Of a DNA stretch of 64,000 nucleotides, positions 8,909 to 18,859 are shown in pieces. The notes beneath the pieces were generated by a model that was not told the DNA's origin, made no database searches, and saw nothing but the letters and a program-made list of their open reading frames with translations. Source of the DNA: Motilimonas eburnea (lineage in GTDB: Bacteria > Pseudomonadota > Gammaproteobacteria > Enterobacterales > CBDFNC01); contig NZ_JAIMJB010000017.1 of assembly GCF_021295345.1 (NCBI RefSeq), forward strand, positions 52,037-116,036. Reading direction: 5' to 3'. A program made the position numbers and the translations under genes. Position 1 is the first letter of the stretch. Every line of letters begins with the position of its first letter.

Positions 8909-9286
8909 TCACGCTGTGATGTTCTCAAGCAAACAAGCGTTGTAAGCGGCAACGCTTTGTTCAAGAGAGGTTAACCCTGCTAATTGGGCTTGGATTTGCG
9001 CTTGCTGCTCAGTGAGACGCTGGCGCTTTTGGTCAATCTTTTCGACTAAGAGGTCCATAGGAACTAAGCCCTGCTGAGTCTTAGCTGCCGCGATTTGTTT
9101 TAACTCTTCAAGACTAAACCCTAAATTTTTGGCCAGTTTGATCATAGCCAGCACATCGAGATAGCTGGCATCGTAGACGCGGTACTTACCCTGTCGTAGC
9201 GGCGATTTAATCAAACCTATCGCTTCATAATGTCGAATCGCTTTGATACTCACCCCAGATTTTTTTGCTAATTCACCGATATACAT
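8909..9286 (-). CDS. MerR-family transcriptional regulator
   Basis: About 125 residues starting MYIGELAKKSGVSIKAIRHY, the MerR helix-turn-helix and wing, followed by a long coiled-coil dimerisation helix (residues about 80-115). One late cysteine is present but not the metal-binding cysteine pattern of CueR or ZntR, so it probably senses an organic ligand or redox signal. The frame opens four codons earlier at 9298. It is convergent with the SDR at 8131, whose promoter carries a MerR-type dyad. Confidence 0.83.
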   Translation of the reverse strand: MYIGELAKKSGVSIKAIRHYEAIGLIKSPLRQGKYRVYDASYLDVLAMIKLAKNLGFSLEELKQIAAAKTQQGLVPMDLLVEKIDQKRQRLTEQQAQIQAQLAGLTSLEQSVAAYNACLLENITA

Positions 9287-9592
9287 GCCGTCTCCCAACG
9301 CTAACGGACCAGTTTGCGATGGATCACAAATCCATCACAAAACCCCAACTGACTTCATTTTAACGCCCTAAAAATAAGATTTTAACCACTTGTTTTAGAA
9401 TGCTTTTATTTTTGCTATTGACAACCGATATAGACCTACCCAACGGGATTACGGGTTTTCCCTAACTATCTGCCTTAACCCCCCTTCATATAATCCTAAT
9501 CAAGCCGACCACTTTCAAACATATCGTGGCTCGACTCTGGGAGGTGTTATCAACACCCATCTTACTCGCATCAGCCTCAACAAGGTGACATT

Positions 9593-10903
9593 ATGAAGTC
9601 AGAAACCAGCGCCCTTACTGCCGCGGCACTCGATACCACAGTGGCAACCGATCCCGACTCAACTCCATTATCAGCTTCGCGCTGGAACAAGGTAGACACC
9701 ACTTGGGTGTTAAGCCTATTTGGCACCGCCGTAGGTGCTGGCATTCTATTTCTACCCATTAATGCGGGATTAGGTGGCTTTTGGCCCTTGTTAGCCATGG
9801 CTATCTTAGTTGGCCCTATGACCTACTTCGCCCACCGCAACCTTTCTCGTTTTGTTCTCTCATCGAACAACCCCAAGGCTGACATTACCGATGTGGTTGA
9901 AGAGCATTTTGGCAAGGGCGCAGGTAAGCTCATCACCTTATTATACTTTTTCGCTATCTACCCCATTGTATTGATTTATGGTGTCAGCATCACCAATACG
10001 GTAGACAGTTTTATGACCACTCAACTCGGCATGGCATCTATGCCCCGTTGGTTACTGTCCATCACCTTGATCATGGGGATGATGGCGGTGATGATTGCCG
10101 GTGAAAAAATGATGCTAAAAATCACCCAGTTTTTGGTTTATCCCTTGGTTGCTATCCTAGCCGGTATGTCGATTTATCTGATCCCAGACTGGAACTTTGC
10201 TGCTATTAGCCAAGCGCCAAGTGTGATGGATTTTACCACTACCCTATGGCTCACTATTCCGGTGCTGGTCTTTGCCTTTAACCATTCACCAGCCGTGAGT
10301 AGCTTTGCCCGTAAACAACGTGAGCAATATGGCGATGCCGCCGTGGCAAAATCCGATGCCATCTTAAAGCGCACCTCGGCCATGTTACTCGGCTTTGTCA
10401 TGTTCTTTGTGTTCTCTGTGGTACTGAGCTTAACCCCAGAAATGCTAGCCGACGCTAAGGCCGCTAACTTACCTGTGCTGTCTTATCTCGCGAACGTCCA
10501 TGACAATGTCTTTATTTCTTACTTCGGCCCTATTGTTGCTTTTGTCGCTATCGTTTCTTCTTTCTTCGGTCATTATCTTGGTGCCCGCGAAGGCATGAAC
10601 GGCATCATCATGAAACAAGCCAAGGCTATGGGTAAACCGCTACAGAAAAAGCACGTTAACCTGTTTACCATCGGCTTTATGATCGTCACCCTTTGGGTGG
10701 TGGCCATCATCAACCCAAGTGTGCTTGGCATGATAGAAGACCTAGGTGGCCCGATTATTGCAACCATTTTATTCCTGATGCCGATGTACGCCATTAAACG
10801 TGTGCCAGCAATGGCTAAATACCAAGGCACTATCGCCAATGTATTTATCACCGTAATGGGGTTAGTCGCTATCTCAGCCATCGTTTTCAAACTTTTGGCT
10901 TAA
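9593..10903 (+). CDS. sdaC: Serine transporter, HAAAP family
   Basis: The 436-residue inner-membrane protein has about eleven transmembrane segments. It begins after a 35-residue polar tail with [20 protein letters not shown], the conserved first helix of hydroxy/aromatic amino acid permeases of the SdaC/TdcC group. It imports L-serine with protons. It is 73 bases upstream of sdaA on the same strand, so the pair forms a serine uptake and degradation operon. The roughly 290-base upstream region holds a small hairpin (9543-9557) but no clear operator. Confidence 0.9.
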   Translation: MKSETSALTAAALDTTVATDPDSTPLSASRWNKVDTTWVLSLFGTAVGAGILFLPINAGLGGFWPLLAMAILVGPMTYFAHRNLSRFVLSSNNPKADITDVVEEHFGKGAGKLITLLYFFAIYPIVLIYGVSITNTVDSFMTTQLGMASMPRWLLSITLIMGMMAVMIAGEKMMLKITQFLVYPLVAILAGMSIYLIPDWNFAAISQAPSVMDFTTTLWLTIPVLVFAFNHSPAVSSFARKQREQYGDAAVAKSDAILKRTSAMLLGFVMFFVFSVVLSLTPEMLADAKAANLPVLSYLANVHDNVFISYFGPIVAFVAIVSSFFGHYLGAREGMNGIIMKQAKAMGKPLQKKHVNLFTIGFMIVTLWVVAIINPSVLGMIEDLGGPIIATILFLMPMYAIKRVPAMAKYQGTIANVFITVMGLVAISAIVFKLLA

Positions 10904-10937
10904 TCACCAGTCAAATAGATAGCCGACAATAAATAAA

Positions 10938-10956
10938 GGGCCAGTCACACTGGCCC
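10938..10956 (+). other. Intra-operon hairpin between sdaC and sdaA
   Basis: GGGCCAG and CTGGCCC pair perfectly around TCACA. There is no T-tract, so it is more likely an mRNA-stability or partial-attenuation structure than a full terminator. Confidence 0.45.
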
Positions 10957-10976
10957 AAACAAGAAAGGAACGGATT

Positions 10977-12344
10977 ATGTATAGCGCTTTTGATATCTTT
11001 AAAATTGGCATTGGCCCTTCTAGCTCTCACACCGTTGGCCCCATGAAAGCCGCTAAGCAATTTGTTGATGATCTGATTGAACAACAAATAGTGAAGGATA
11101 TCACTCGCATCAGCGTGGATATCCATGGCTCATTAGCGCTGACGGGCAAAGGCCACCATACCGACACGGCCATCATATTAGGGCTAGGCGGCTTTAACCC
11201 AGACAATGTTGATCTAGACATGATCCCAGACTTTCTTAACCGAGTGGCAACTAACGAGCAATTACCCATCGGCTTGCATCTACACACGGTTGAGTTTAAA
11301 TCAGATGCTATCCGCTTTATCAGTCAAGCCCTGCCGCTACACGAAAACGGCATGAAAATAGACGCTTATAAAGGCGATGAGCTGGCCTATAGCAAAACCT
11401 ACTACTCGATTGGTGGCGGGTTTATTGTTGATGCCGAGCACTTCGGTCAGGATGTCCTTGATGATGTCACCGTTCCTTATCCTTTTGATTCAGCAGCGCA
11501 GTTGATCGACCAATGCGTTGAACACGGCTTAAGCATCAGTACCTTAATGATGCGTAATGAATTGCATTTGCGCGACCGCGAAAGCATCGTCACCGCGTTT
11601 GGTAAAATCTGGCAAACCATGAAAGAAGGCATCGATCGCGGCTGTCGCACCGAAGGTGTCTTAGCCGGGCCTTTGCGCGTGCCGCGCCGAGCCCCCACTT
11701 TATTCCGCCAACTAGCCACGGCTGGGCAACATAACGTCGACCCTATGATCATCATAGATTGGGTTAATATGTTTGCCCTTGCGGTCAGTGAAGAAAATGC
11801 GGCCGGCGGCCGTGTGGTCACCGCCCCCACCAACGGCGCGGCAGGTATTATTCCCGCGGTGCTGGCTTATTACGATAAATTTATTGAACCCGTTGGCACC
11901 GAACAATACACCCGCTTTTTCTTAGCCTGTGCCGCGGTAGGCATTTTGTACAAACGCAATGCTTCCATTTCTGGTGCGGAAGTCGGTTGCCAGGGTGAAA
12001 TAGGCGTGTCGAGTTCAATGGCTGCAGCAGGTTTAACCGAACTCATGGGCGGCAGCCCGATGCAAGTGACCGCCGCCGCCGAAATTGCCATGGAGCATCA
12101 TTTAGGCTTAACTTGCGATCCGGTCGCTGGCCAAGTGCAAGTGCCCTGTATTGAACGTAATGCCATTTCATCGATGAAAGCCATTAACGCTTCACGTATG
12201 GCGCTACGCCGTAACTCACAAGCGCGCGTTTCATTAGATAAGGTGATAGAGGCCATGTATGAGACGGGCAAAGACATGAATGCCAAATACCGCGAAACCT
12301 CACAAGGTGGATTAGCGATAAAAGTGGCGTTTACCTGCACTTAG
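10977..12344 (+). CDS. sdaA: L-serine ammonia-lyase (serine deaminase)
   Basis: Fe-S-dependent enzyme converting L-serine to pyruvate and ammonia, 455 residues as in E. coli SdaA. The N-terminal FKIGIGPSSSHTVGPM signature and the C-terminal domain with cluster cysteines (GCQGEIG, LTCDPVAGQVQVPC, FTC) are all present. AGGAA lies 8 bases before the ATG. It is co-oriented with sdaC. The TAG stop coincides with the first bases of a partial MITE, but the protein appears full length. Confidence 0.95.
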   Translation: MYSAFDIFKIGIGPSSSHTVGPMKAAKQFVDDLIEQQIVKDITRISVDIHGSLALTGKGHHTDTAIILGLGGFNPDNVDLDMIPDFLNRVATNEQLPIGLHLHTVEFKSDAIRFISQALPLHENGMKIDAYKGDELAYSKTYYSIGGGFIVDAEHFGQDVLDDVTVPYPFDSAAQLIDQCVEHGLSISTLMMRNELHLRDRESIVTAFGKIWQTMKEGIDRGCRTEGVLAGPLRVPRRAPTLFRQLATAGQHNVDPMIIIDWVNMFALAVSEENAAGGRVVTAPTNGAAGIIPAVLAYYDKFIEPVGTEQYTRFFLACAAVGILYKRNASISGAEVGCQGEIGVSSSMAAAGLTELMGGSPMQVTAAAEIAMEHHLGLTCDPVAGQVQVPCIERNAISSMKAINASRMALRRNSQARVSLDKVIEAMYETGKDMNAKYRETSQGGLAIKVAFTCT

Positions 12345-12512
12345 GGCCTGTTGACCTTTCGCGGTTAATTTTTGTTCGAGTGGGAGACACCCTGTCTAAA
12401 AGCGTTTTGAGCAAGGCGAGCAGTGTGTAGCTTAGCATTCTAAGTAAATACTGCTCAACGACGCACAGAATGCTTACGCCCGAAGGGCTTTAGCCGAATC
12501 CGAAGGACAGCG
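12342..12512. mobile_element. Truncated copy of the 7.8-kb MITE
   Basis: The left end TAGGGCCTGTTGACCTTT and about 140 further bases match the element at 7767-7908. There are small insertions after GTTCGAG and near the end of the internal stem. The right half and right terminal repeat are missing. It occupies the gap between the convergent stop codons of sdaA and the histidine kinase. Confidence 0.75.
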
Positions 12513-12527
12513 AATACGTAAGCTCAG

Positions 12528-15500
12528 CTAGGCCGAAACCGGTGTAAATAAATCGGCCAATGTCTCCATAAAGACAGCAGCAGAAAACGGTTTCTCTAAC
12601 TGAGCAACGAACACGCTCTGTTCGCTGGACAAATTAGCGATATCATCACCACTGATGGCCACAACGGGCAGCAGAGTATTGTATTCAGTGAGCCGCCGCG
12701 CTAATTCTAGCCCCGTCATACGTGGCATCATGACATCGGTAACCACAATATCAAATGATTGCGGCGCCGCCATAAAGGCATCAAATGCTTGCTGGGCGTC
12801 GCTAAAGGCACTGACTTTCACCTCGGCGGCCGTTAATAAATCCGTTAAAAACTCTAAGATGCTGGTTTCATCGTCGACTAACAACACCCGCTTGTTACGC
12901 AAGCTTGGGTACTTAAATACGCTCAGTGCAGGCGCTTCAATGGGCGCAGAGAGGGCTGCACTAACAGGAAAATACACTTTAAATTCACTACCTTGGCCCA
13001 ACGTGCTCACTACCCTGATGTGGCCACCTAAGTTATGCACTAAGCCGTGGATCACCGATAACCCCATGCCTGTGCCTTTGCCCACTTCCTTGGTGGTGTA
13101 AAAGGGAGAGAAAATATTGCGGATCACCGCTTCTTCCATCCCGGAGCCGGTATCGGTCACTGTTAATACTAAATACTCGCCTTGGAATGGGCTACGACAA
13201 GAGCGGCATTCCAAGGTTTCAGAGGCCGTTAAATGATCTAAACCCACTTTGATTTCACCTTCACCATTCATCGCATCGCGCGCGTTGAGCACGAGGTTCA
13301 TCAATACCTGATGAAATTCAGTGGGGGTGATGGCAACCGCTTGATTGGCATTACGACCAATTTGATAGTCTAACTGAATATCCTTACCTAAGGTGGCTGC
13401 CAACATGCGACAGCCTTCTTTTAATGCCATGGCTAAAGTGAGTGGCACCGCAGCCTGATGGAATTGATCGCTCGGTCGGCTGAAAGCCAACATTTGCGCG
13501 ACTAAGTCTTGTGCTCGTTTGCCTGCCGTGATCACCTGCTTTAAGTAATCGGCTATTTTGTCTTCTTCTAAACTCACCCGCATCAAAGACAGTTCGGTAA
13601 AACCCAAAATACTCGCCAAGATATTGTTAAAGTCGTGTGCGACTCCCGCAGTAAGCTGACCAATGGCTTCCATCTTTTGCGTTTGCATTAACTGCAACTC
13701 CAATTGACGCTTGGTCGATGTGGTCTGCTGGTGCTCAAGGGCGAGGGACAAATCTAATCCAAGCTGATTGAAAATCAACTCATCTTCTTGATCAAAGTAA
13801 TCAGACTTGGGACCGTAGATACATATGGCATGGGTCACCTTATCATTACATTGGATCGGGATAGCCATCATGGATCGCAGGCCTTGGCTGGCCAAACGGT
13901 GACTCGTGTTAGATAACTTGTAGTCAATCAAACTATTGATTCGAATAACATGTTGATTTTCCAACAGCTGTTGGAATAAACCAATATCGCTCAAGCAATA
14001 GTCGGTAACGAGGCTATCGACCGATTCGAGCTCGCTGATGGCCGCCACCAGATTCAGCTCAAGGGCTTCGTCATGATCTAGCTGAACCGCATACACTAAC
14101 GGAAAATTCAGCTTTTGCGCCAAGATATGGCATATTTCATGAAGCAACTTAGCGTCATTATCTTGGGTGACTAAGCTGCGATGCACTTCATTGAGCGCAT
14201 CGAGAATATTCACCTTGCGCTGCAAGGTGGTTTTCGCTTGCATCAATTCGGTCACATCGGTGGCGACCTCTAATGTCATTGCTTGGCGACTATTGACCTG
14301 ATGATAAGGTGAGCACACCACCTCATGAAAACAGACTTGGCCCTGCTCCGTGGTGTTTTCACGGATCTCCCGCAATGTCACGCCCTGCTTCACCTTCTCG
14401 GCGAGCATCACGGATTGTGCCGTGAGATTATTCGCTTGTTGCTCAGCCAATTGTTGACGGAACTGCCTAGCCGCTAGGTTTTCTAATTGTACTTGATGGC
14501 GTCGATCACGCATGGTGATCATGTGAGGCACATTATCGAGCAACTGACGCAGCGACAAATCAGACGCACGAATTTGTTTATCTTGTGCCTTGTACTGCAT
14601 CTCTAACTCAGCCCTTCGCGCAGCAATGCGTAATAAATCACGTACGGTATGCGATTCAGACTTTTTAAAATGCATGGCACATAACGCCGCCGCCACCTGC
14701 CCTTTGTCGTCATGAAGGGGCACGGCAAAAAACGATTTAAGGTGCTGCGCTTTAACGAATGGGTCGCTGCCAAACACTTGGTTCACCTTTTCCCCCATCA
14801 TTAACATGTCACCTTGATGGAAAAGCTCATAAAGCGGACTAAATGCCAGATCGGCTTGCCCAGGGAACTGCTGCCCCTGACACCCTGCCAGCAGGTACAA
14901 ACGCTCACTACCCGACTCTCGACGCACTATGTACACCCAAGGCATGTTTAATGCGTTAGCCACGCTGTTACAAATATGCGTAAGGGGATCGGTGTTCGCT
15001 TCCTCCTCAGATAAACTGGCGATGGCCGCCTCAAGGTAATGCTCAGGAGAAGTGTCATGCATACACACTAAATATTGCGGCGGTTCGGCATTGATACGGC
15101 TCACTTGCCCCGCAACATGGCGCGTTGAAGAATCAAACATAAAGTTCAACTGGCCGCTAAATTCCATCGCTTGGCCATCTTTTTGGACTTGCATAAATGC
15201 CTGATTCAAATTGATAGCATTGCCGGGAAGCTGAGAGACATAACATCCCACCAAGGACGATTCATTGGCTTGAAATAAGCGACACGCGGCAGGGTTAAGG
15301 GCGAGTACATGGCCTTTTTCACTCAGTAAAACCACCCCATCATCAATGGCCGAAAAGATGGCCAAATGTTGCTGTAACTGCTCTTGGGTCTGGCGCCTGG
15401 CGCGATTTTGTCGATGATGAATATTATTAAATAAACGGGTTAGCCGCCTAATTTGACTTGCACCCTGCTCATCAAGATAGAGCCGCTCCTTACTCTTACC

Positions 15501-16145
15501 ATAATTCTGTAACGCTAAAGATAAGTGATTTAATGGCCATAACGCAGCGCGATAAAACCAAGCAATAAATAAAATGACAAACAGCAAAAATGCCATACCG
15601 CCGGGTGAAAGGGTGAGATTGGCGATAAACTCGAATGGGATGGCAGGCTCTAAAAACTCATATTCAAAATACAGCTTCACTTCCGCCAAAGGCGCAGTAA
15701 AAGGCAAGCTTAGCTGCTTGGTATAATGCAGCAGGCTGCCATCACGGCTCACTTGGAATTGTTTCTCAAAGGAAAGCGGCGCATTGGCAGCTAGGATAGG
15801 TACATAATCTGCAAGATCAGCAACTTGGTGGTGCAACCAGATACTGTTGTTGGCAAAGATAACCCGACCGGCCTGATCCAATACGATAATTTTGCGCAAG
15901 CCTTTTAGGGACATAGCCGACACAACAGCTTGCTTTACATGTTCCGGCCGTTCAACCAAATTAAGCAGCAAAGCTTGCTCTACCTTGACGCCATTATCAT
16001 CTAATAATGCCATCGCTTGGCCATGGCGGGCTTGGCCATCTTGTTGCAGGGCGGACAACAGCATGCCTTGAACCACGAGCACAATAGCCATGACAATCAC
16101 TATCACAGCGACCCAATGCAGATTATTTATTCTCGACATGGACAC
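12528..16145 (-). CDS. Hybrid sensor histidine kinase with PAS, GAF and receiver domains
   Basis: The 1205-residue membrane kinase has a transmembrane helix at residues 13-33, a periplasmic sensor region, and a second helix near 180-198. A HAMP-like stretch, a PAS domain near residue 265 and two GAF-like segments follow. The kinase core has the H-box AGVAHDFNNILAS near residue 837, the N-box VLNARDAM and the G-box GTGMGLSVIHG. A C-terminal receiver (VLLVDDE, TDVMMPRMTG, residues about 1085-1200) ends the protein. It follows the response-regulator gene by 49 bases in the same direction. The signal is unknown. Confidence 0.88.
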   Translation of the reverse strand: MSMSRINNLHWVAVIVIVMAIVLVVQGMLLSALQQDGQARHGQAMALLDDNGVKVEQALLLNLVERPEHVKQAVVSAMSLKGLRKIIVLDQAGRVIFANNSIWLHHQVADLADYVPILAANAPLSFEKQFQVSRDGSLLHYTKQLSLPFTAPLAEVKLYFEYEFLEPAIPFEFIANLTLSPGGMAFLLFVILFIAWFYRAALWPLNHLSLALQNYGKSKERLYLDEQGASQIRRLTRLFNNIHHRQNRARRQTQEQLQQHLAIFSAIDDGVVLLSEKGHVLALNPAACRLFQANESSLVGCYVSQLPGNAINLNQAFMQVQKDGQAMEFSGQLNFMFDSSTRHVAGQVSRINAEPPQYLVCMHDTSPEHYLEAAIASLSEEEANTDPLTHICNSVANALNMPWVYIVRRESGSERLYLLAGCQGQQFPGQADLAFSPLYELFHQGDMLMMGEKVNQVFGSDPFVKAQHLKSFFAVPLHDDKGQVAAALCAMHFKKSESHTVRDLLRIAARRAELEMQYKAQDKQIRASDLSLRQLLDNVPHMITMRDRRHQVQLENLAARQFRQQLAEQQANNLTAQSVMLAEKVKQGVTLREIRENTTEQGQVCFHEVVCSPYHQVNSRQAMTLEVATDVTELMQAKTTLQRKVNILDALNEVHRSLVTQDNDAKLLHEICHILAQKLNFPLVYAVQLDHDEALELNLVAAISELESVDSLVTDYCLSDIGLFQQLLENQHVIRINSLIDYKLSNTSHRLASQGLRSMMAIPIQCNDKVTHAICIYGPKSDYFDQEDELIFNQLGLDLSLALEHQQTTSTKRQLELQLMQTQKMEAIGQLTAGVAHDFNNILASILGFTELSLMRVSLEEDKIADYLKQVITAGKRAQDLVAQMLAFSRPSDQFHQAAVPLTLAMALKEGCRMLAATLGKDIQLDYQIGRNANQAVAITPTEFHQVLMNLVLNARDAMNGEGEIKVGLDHLTASETLECRSCRSPFQGEYLVLTVTDTGSGMEEAVIRNIFSPFYTTKEVGKGTGMGLSVIHGLVHNLGGHIRVVSTLGQGSEFKVYFPVSAALSAPIEAPALSVFKYPSLRNKRVLLVDDETSILEFLTDLLTAAEVKVSAFSDAQQAFDAFMAAPQSFDIVVTDVMMPRMTGLELARRLTEYNTLLPVVAISGDDIANLSSEQSVFVAQLEKPFSAAVFMETLADLFTPVSA

Positions 16146-16194
16146 ACCTTAAGGTCGGCAAATAATGCCGCGCCAGTTGCCCTAAACCGCTAAA

Positions 16195-16791
16195 TTAGGC
16201 AGATTTTTTTCCTCGGCATTGCGCCAAGATCTCACGTAACAAAGCAAAATCAATCGGCTTTTTCAAACACGTTTCTGCACCAGCATGTAAAATTCGGTTC
16301 ACATTATGTTCCGAGCTAAAACCTGTCATCGCCACAACTTTAATATTACGTGTAGCAGGGTTACGCTTAATACGCTCACACACCTCAAAACCATTCATTC
16401 CTGGCATCATCAAATCCAATAAAATCAGATCTGGCTTCATGGTATGTAACATTTCACCGGCTCTGAAACCATCTTCAGCCAAGTAGACTTCAAGTGAATC
16501 ATCAAATGAACTGACAAACTCTTGCAGTAAGTGAGAAAGCTGCGAATCATCCTCAACAATCAGGATCCGGCAAGGACCAGAGTTAAGCTCATCAAGAGAG
16601 ATCCCTGCACTCTTAGCAAACTCAGCGACATCTTCCGGTAAATAACGACGATGACCACCCGGTGTAGTTTGGCACTTTAACTTACCACTGCTTGACCACT
16701 GTCTAACAGTAATGGGTGATACTTTAAACTTTTCTGCAACCTGAGTTGGTGTTAGGTATGGTAATGATTCTGGTTTTTGCGAGTTAGCCAT
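16195..16791 (-). CDS. Response regulator with N-terminal MerR/excisionase-like DNA-binding domain
   Basis: The 198 residues have an unusual order. A helix-turn-helix of the MerR/excisionase type (YLTPTQVAEKFKVSPITVRQWSSSGKL, ending GGHRRY) is at residues 10-60, and a receiver domain (ILIVEDDSQ, LILLDLMMPGMNGFEV) at about 72-195. It probably receives phosphate from the hybrid kinase encoded just downstream and binds DNA directly. Most response regulators have the receiver first, so the reversed order is notable. Confidence 0.85.
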   Translation of the reverse strand: MANSQKPESLPYLTPTQVAEKFKVSPITVRQWSSSGKLKCQTTPGGHRRYLPEDVAEFAKSAGISLDELNSGPCRILIVEDDSQLSHLLQEFVSSFDDSLEVYLAEDGFRAGEMLHTMKPDLILLDLMMPGMNGFEVCERIKRNPATRNIKVVAMTGFSSEHNVNRILHAGAETCLKKPIDFALLREILAQCRGKKSA

Positions 16792-17009
16792 GTTCGTCCC
16801 TGATTAAACCTCTCTAGTATGACGTGAGTATAATGAAAATGATATTTAGCCGCGAATACTCTTTAATGAATTTTCTGACTTTACCCACAGTCTTTTAGTC
16901 ATTTATACCACTTTCAATGCATATTGGCTTTAACCTAAGCCGCATTCCCAGCTAAAATGGATAACTTTTTGTTACTTTGTGCTGATTTTGCCTGCTAAGG
17001 ACCCCTATC

Positions 17010-18224
17010 ATGTATATCCAAGTGCCTAATATTGTTCCTTTGGACAATATTCTACCCGATGAACCCCTGTTGATGATGGGAGCAGGCCCAGTCCCGATTC
17101 CGGCTAAGGTTGCCTCAGCCAACTCGATCGTCATCAATCACCTTGGCAACACCATGGCGCAAATTATTGAGCAAGTCAAAGCCATGGCACGTTATGTATT
17201 TCAAACCGAATCACAACACATCCTCGGGGTGGCGGGCCCCGGCTCGGCCGCAATGGAAATGGCCATCGTCAACCTCGTTGAAGCCGATGACAAGGTATTG
17301 AGCATCTGTAATGGCTTCTTCAGCTCACGATTGGCTGAAATGGCCACTCGAGCACAAGCCAATGTGACACGTTATACCGTCCCGAACGGGGAATTTGCCG
17401 ATATTGAAGAAGTCGCTCGGCTAATCGAGGAGATACAGCCAAGGGTGCTGACCATAGTGCAAGGGGAAACCTCCAACACGGTTTTTAATCGCTCGTTACC
17501 TGAAATCTGTGCCTTAGCCAAAAAGCATCATTGCCTGGTCATCGTTGATGCAGTGTGTACCTTAAGTACGATGCCACTTGAAATGGATAAATGGCATATT
17601 GATGCGGTGATCACCGGCGGTCAAAAAGGCTTGTCTTCCATTCCTGGGGTGTCCTTAGTGGCATTTTCGGATCAAGCATGGCAGGTCATTTCAAACCGAA
17701 AGGAAACCCTGCGTCATTGGTGTTTAGACGCCAAGTTAGCCGATCAATTTTGGTATAAAAAGTCTTACCATTATACCGCTCCCGTTTCCGGTATCTTGGC
17801 GCTACACGAAGCCTTACGCTTAGTGTGCAATGAAACCCTGCCCAAACGCTTTGAACGACACTTGATTTGCTCGCGTGCATTGCAAGCCAGTATTGAGGCG
17901 ATGGGATTGTCCTTGTACGTCCCCGCACCCGCACGCTTAAATTCGGTGGTGGGCATCAATGTTCCTGACACGATCAATTCGATGGAGCTACTTAACTTTA
18001 TGTCGAGCCATTACAAGGTCGAAATCTCAGGCTCCTTTGGCCCCAATATCGTGAGGATAGGCCAAATGGGAGAGCAGAGCCGCGCCCATAACTTGTTTCG
18101 TACCGTGCACGCCTTCGGTTCGAGCATGAAAGCCCTTGGCAAAGAGGTTGATCTACCCAATGGCGTTGCCGTGCTAGAAGCCAGCTTACAACCCTTGAGC
18201 CCTTCATCCACCAGCAACTTATAA
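17010..18224 (+). CDS. Class V PLP-dependent aminotransferase
   Basis: The 404-residue fold-type I enzyme is related to alanine-glyoxylate/serine-pyruvate aminotransferases. GPGSAAMEMA near residue 75 is the phosphate-binding turn, VDAVCTLS near 180 holds the PLP-binding Asp, and ITGGQKGLSSIPG near 200 supplies the Schiff-base lysine. It is monocistronic and divergent from the response regulator. The exact amino donor and keto-acid acceptor are not determinable here. Confidence 0.85.
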   Translation: MYIQVPNIVPLDNILPDEPLLMMGAGPVPIPAKVASANSIVINHLGNTMAQIIEQVKAMARYVFQTESQHILGVAGPGSAAMEMAIVNLVEADDKVLSICNGFFSSRLAEMATRAQANVTRYTVPNGEFADIEEVARLIEEIQPRVLTIVQGETSNTVFNRSLPEICALAKKHHCLVIVDAVCTLSTMPLEMDKWHIDAVITGGQKGLSSIPGVSLVAFSDQAWQVISNRKETLRHWCLDAKLADQFWYKKSYHYTAPVSGILALHEALRLVCNETLPKRFERHLICSRALQASIEAMGLSLYVPAPARLNSVVGINVPDTINSMELLNFMSSHYKVEISGSFGPNIVRIGQMGEQSRAHNLFRTVHAFGSSMKALGKEVDLPNGVAVLEASLQPLSPSSTSNL

Positions 18225-18292
18225 CCCATCCGCTGCTTCGGCCACGGCCTGACCTAGGCTGAAGCAGTTACTAGCGAGTAATGCGTGAGTAA

Positions 18293-18673
18293 CTAGTTAC
18301 AATAGACCCTTTCTTTGTCTACCGCTTGTAATGCAACCCGGTGCTGGCCGACACAACTGTGCTCTGCCTCGCGTATATCGACATCCACATTGTTCACCGT
18401 AGGAAAGGTGTTGGCTAACACCGACAATAAAGTATTGGCCAGTCGCTTCTTCTCACCAAAGTCATACCTTGGTTCAACCACAACCGCTAAATGGACAAAG
18501 CTGGTGATACTGCCACCCACTAAATATTGATGATAATCCTGACAACGCACATGGATATCATCCGTTGCAAACAGCTCACTGTTTACAACCTCTTGGTGTA
18601 GGCCAAGCAACAACTTATCTGAATCGAAGGTATGGGTAAGATTATGTGAATATTCAAGCACTAAATGAGGCAC
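18293..18673 (-). CDS. 5-carboxymethyl-2-hydroxymuconate isomerase-like tautomerase
   Basis: The 126-residue protein starts MPHLVLEYSHN if initiated at the GTG at 18673, which has GGAG about 8 bases upstream. The open frame extends to 18700, but only the GTG start places proline directly after the initiator, as the tautomerase superfamily requires for its catalytic N-terminal Pro. The family (HpaF/CHMI) isomerises a homoprotocatechuate-pathway intermediate. No other genes of that pathway are nearby, so the real substrate is unknown. Confidence 0.75.
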   Translation of the reverse strand: MPHLVLEYSHNLTHTFDSDKLLLGLHQEVVNSELFATDDIHVRCQDYHQYLVGGSITSFVHLAVVVEPRYDFGEKKRLANTLLSVLANTFPTVNNVDVDIREAEHSCVGQHRVALQAVDKERVYCN

Positions 18674-18859
18674 AAACACATCTCCAGTCGCGATAAACAA
18701 GGGCTAGCGGCTTCATCTTGCCGCACTATCAAGACAATTTTATTGCATTGGCGCTTGCTGCAAAAATAAAGCTAGTCTCAAGCATAGCCGCCAACAGCCA
18801 GTGCAAGGAGTGAAATATCGCCTTTTCAAGGAACGTTAAGCTATATGTTTATACAAAAT

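Noticed and set aside
12655..13101. 148-codon plus-strand frame inside the kinase gene
   Set aside because: Antisense to the receiver and kinase domains, whose motifs are unambiguous on the minus strand.
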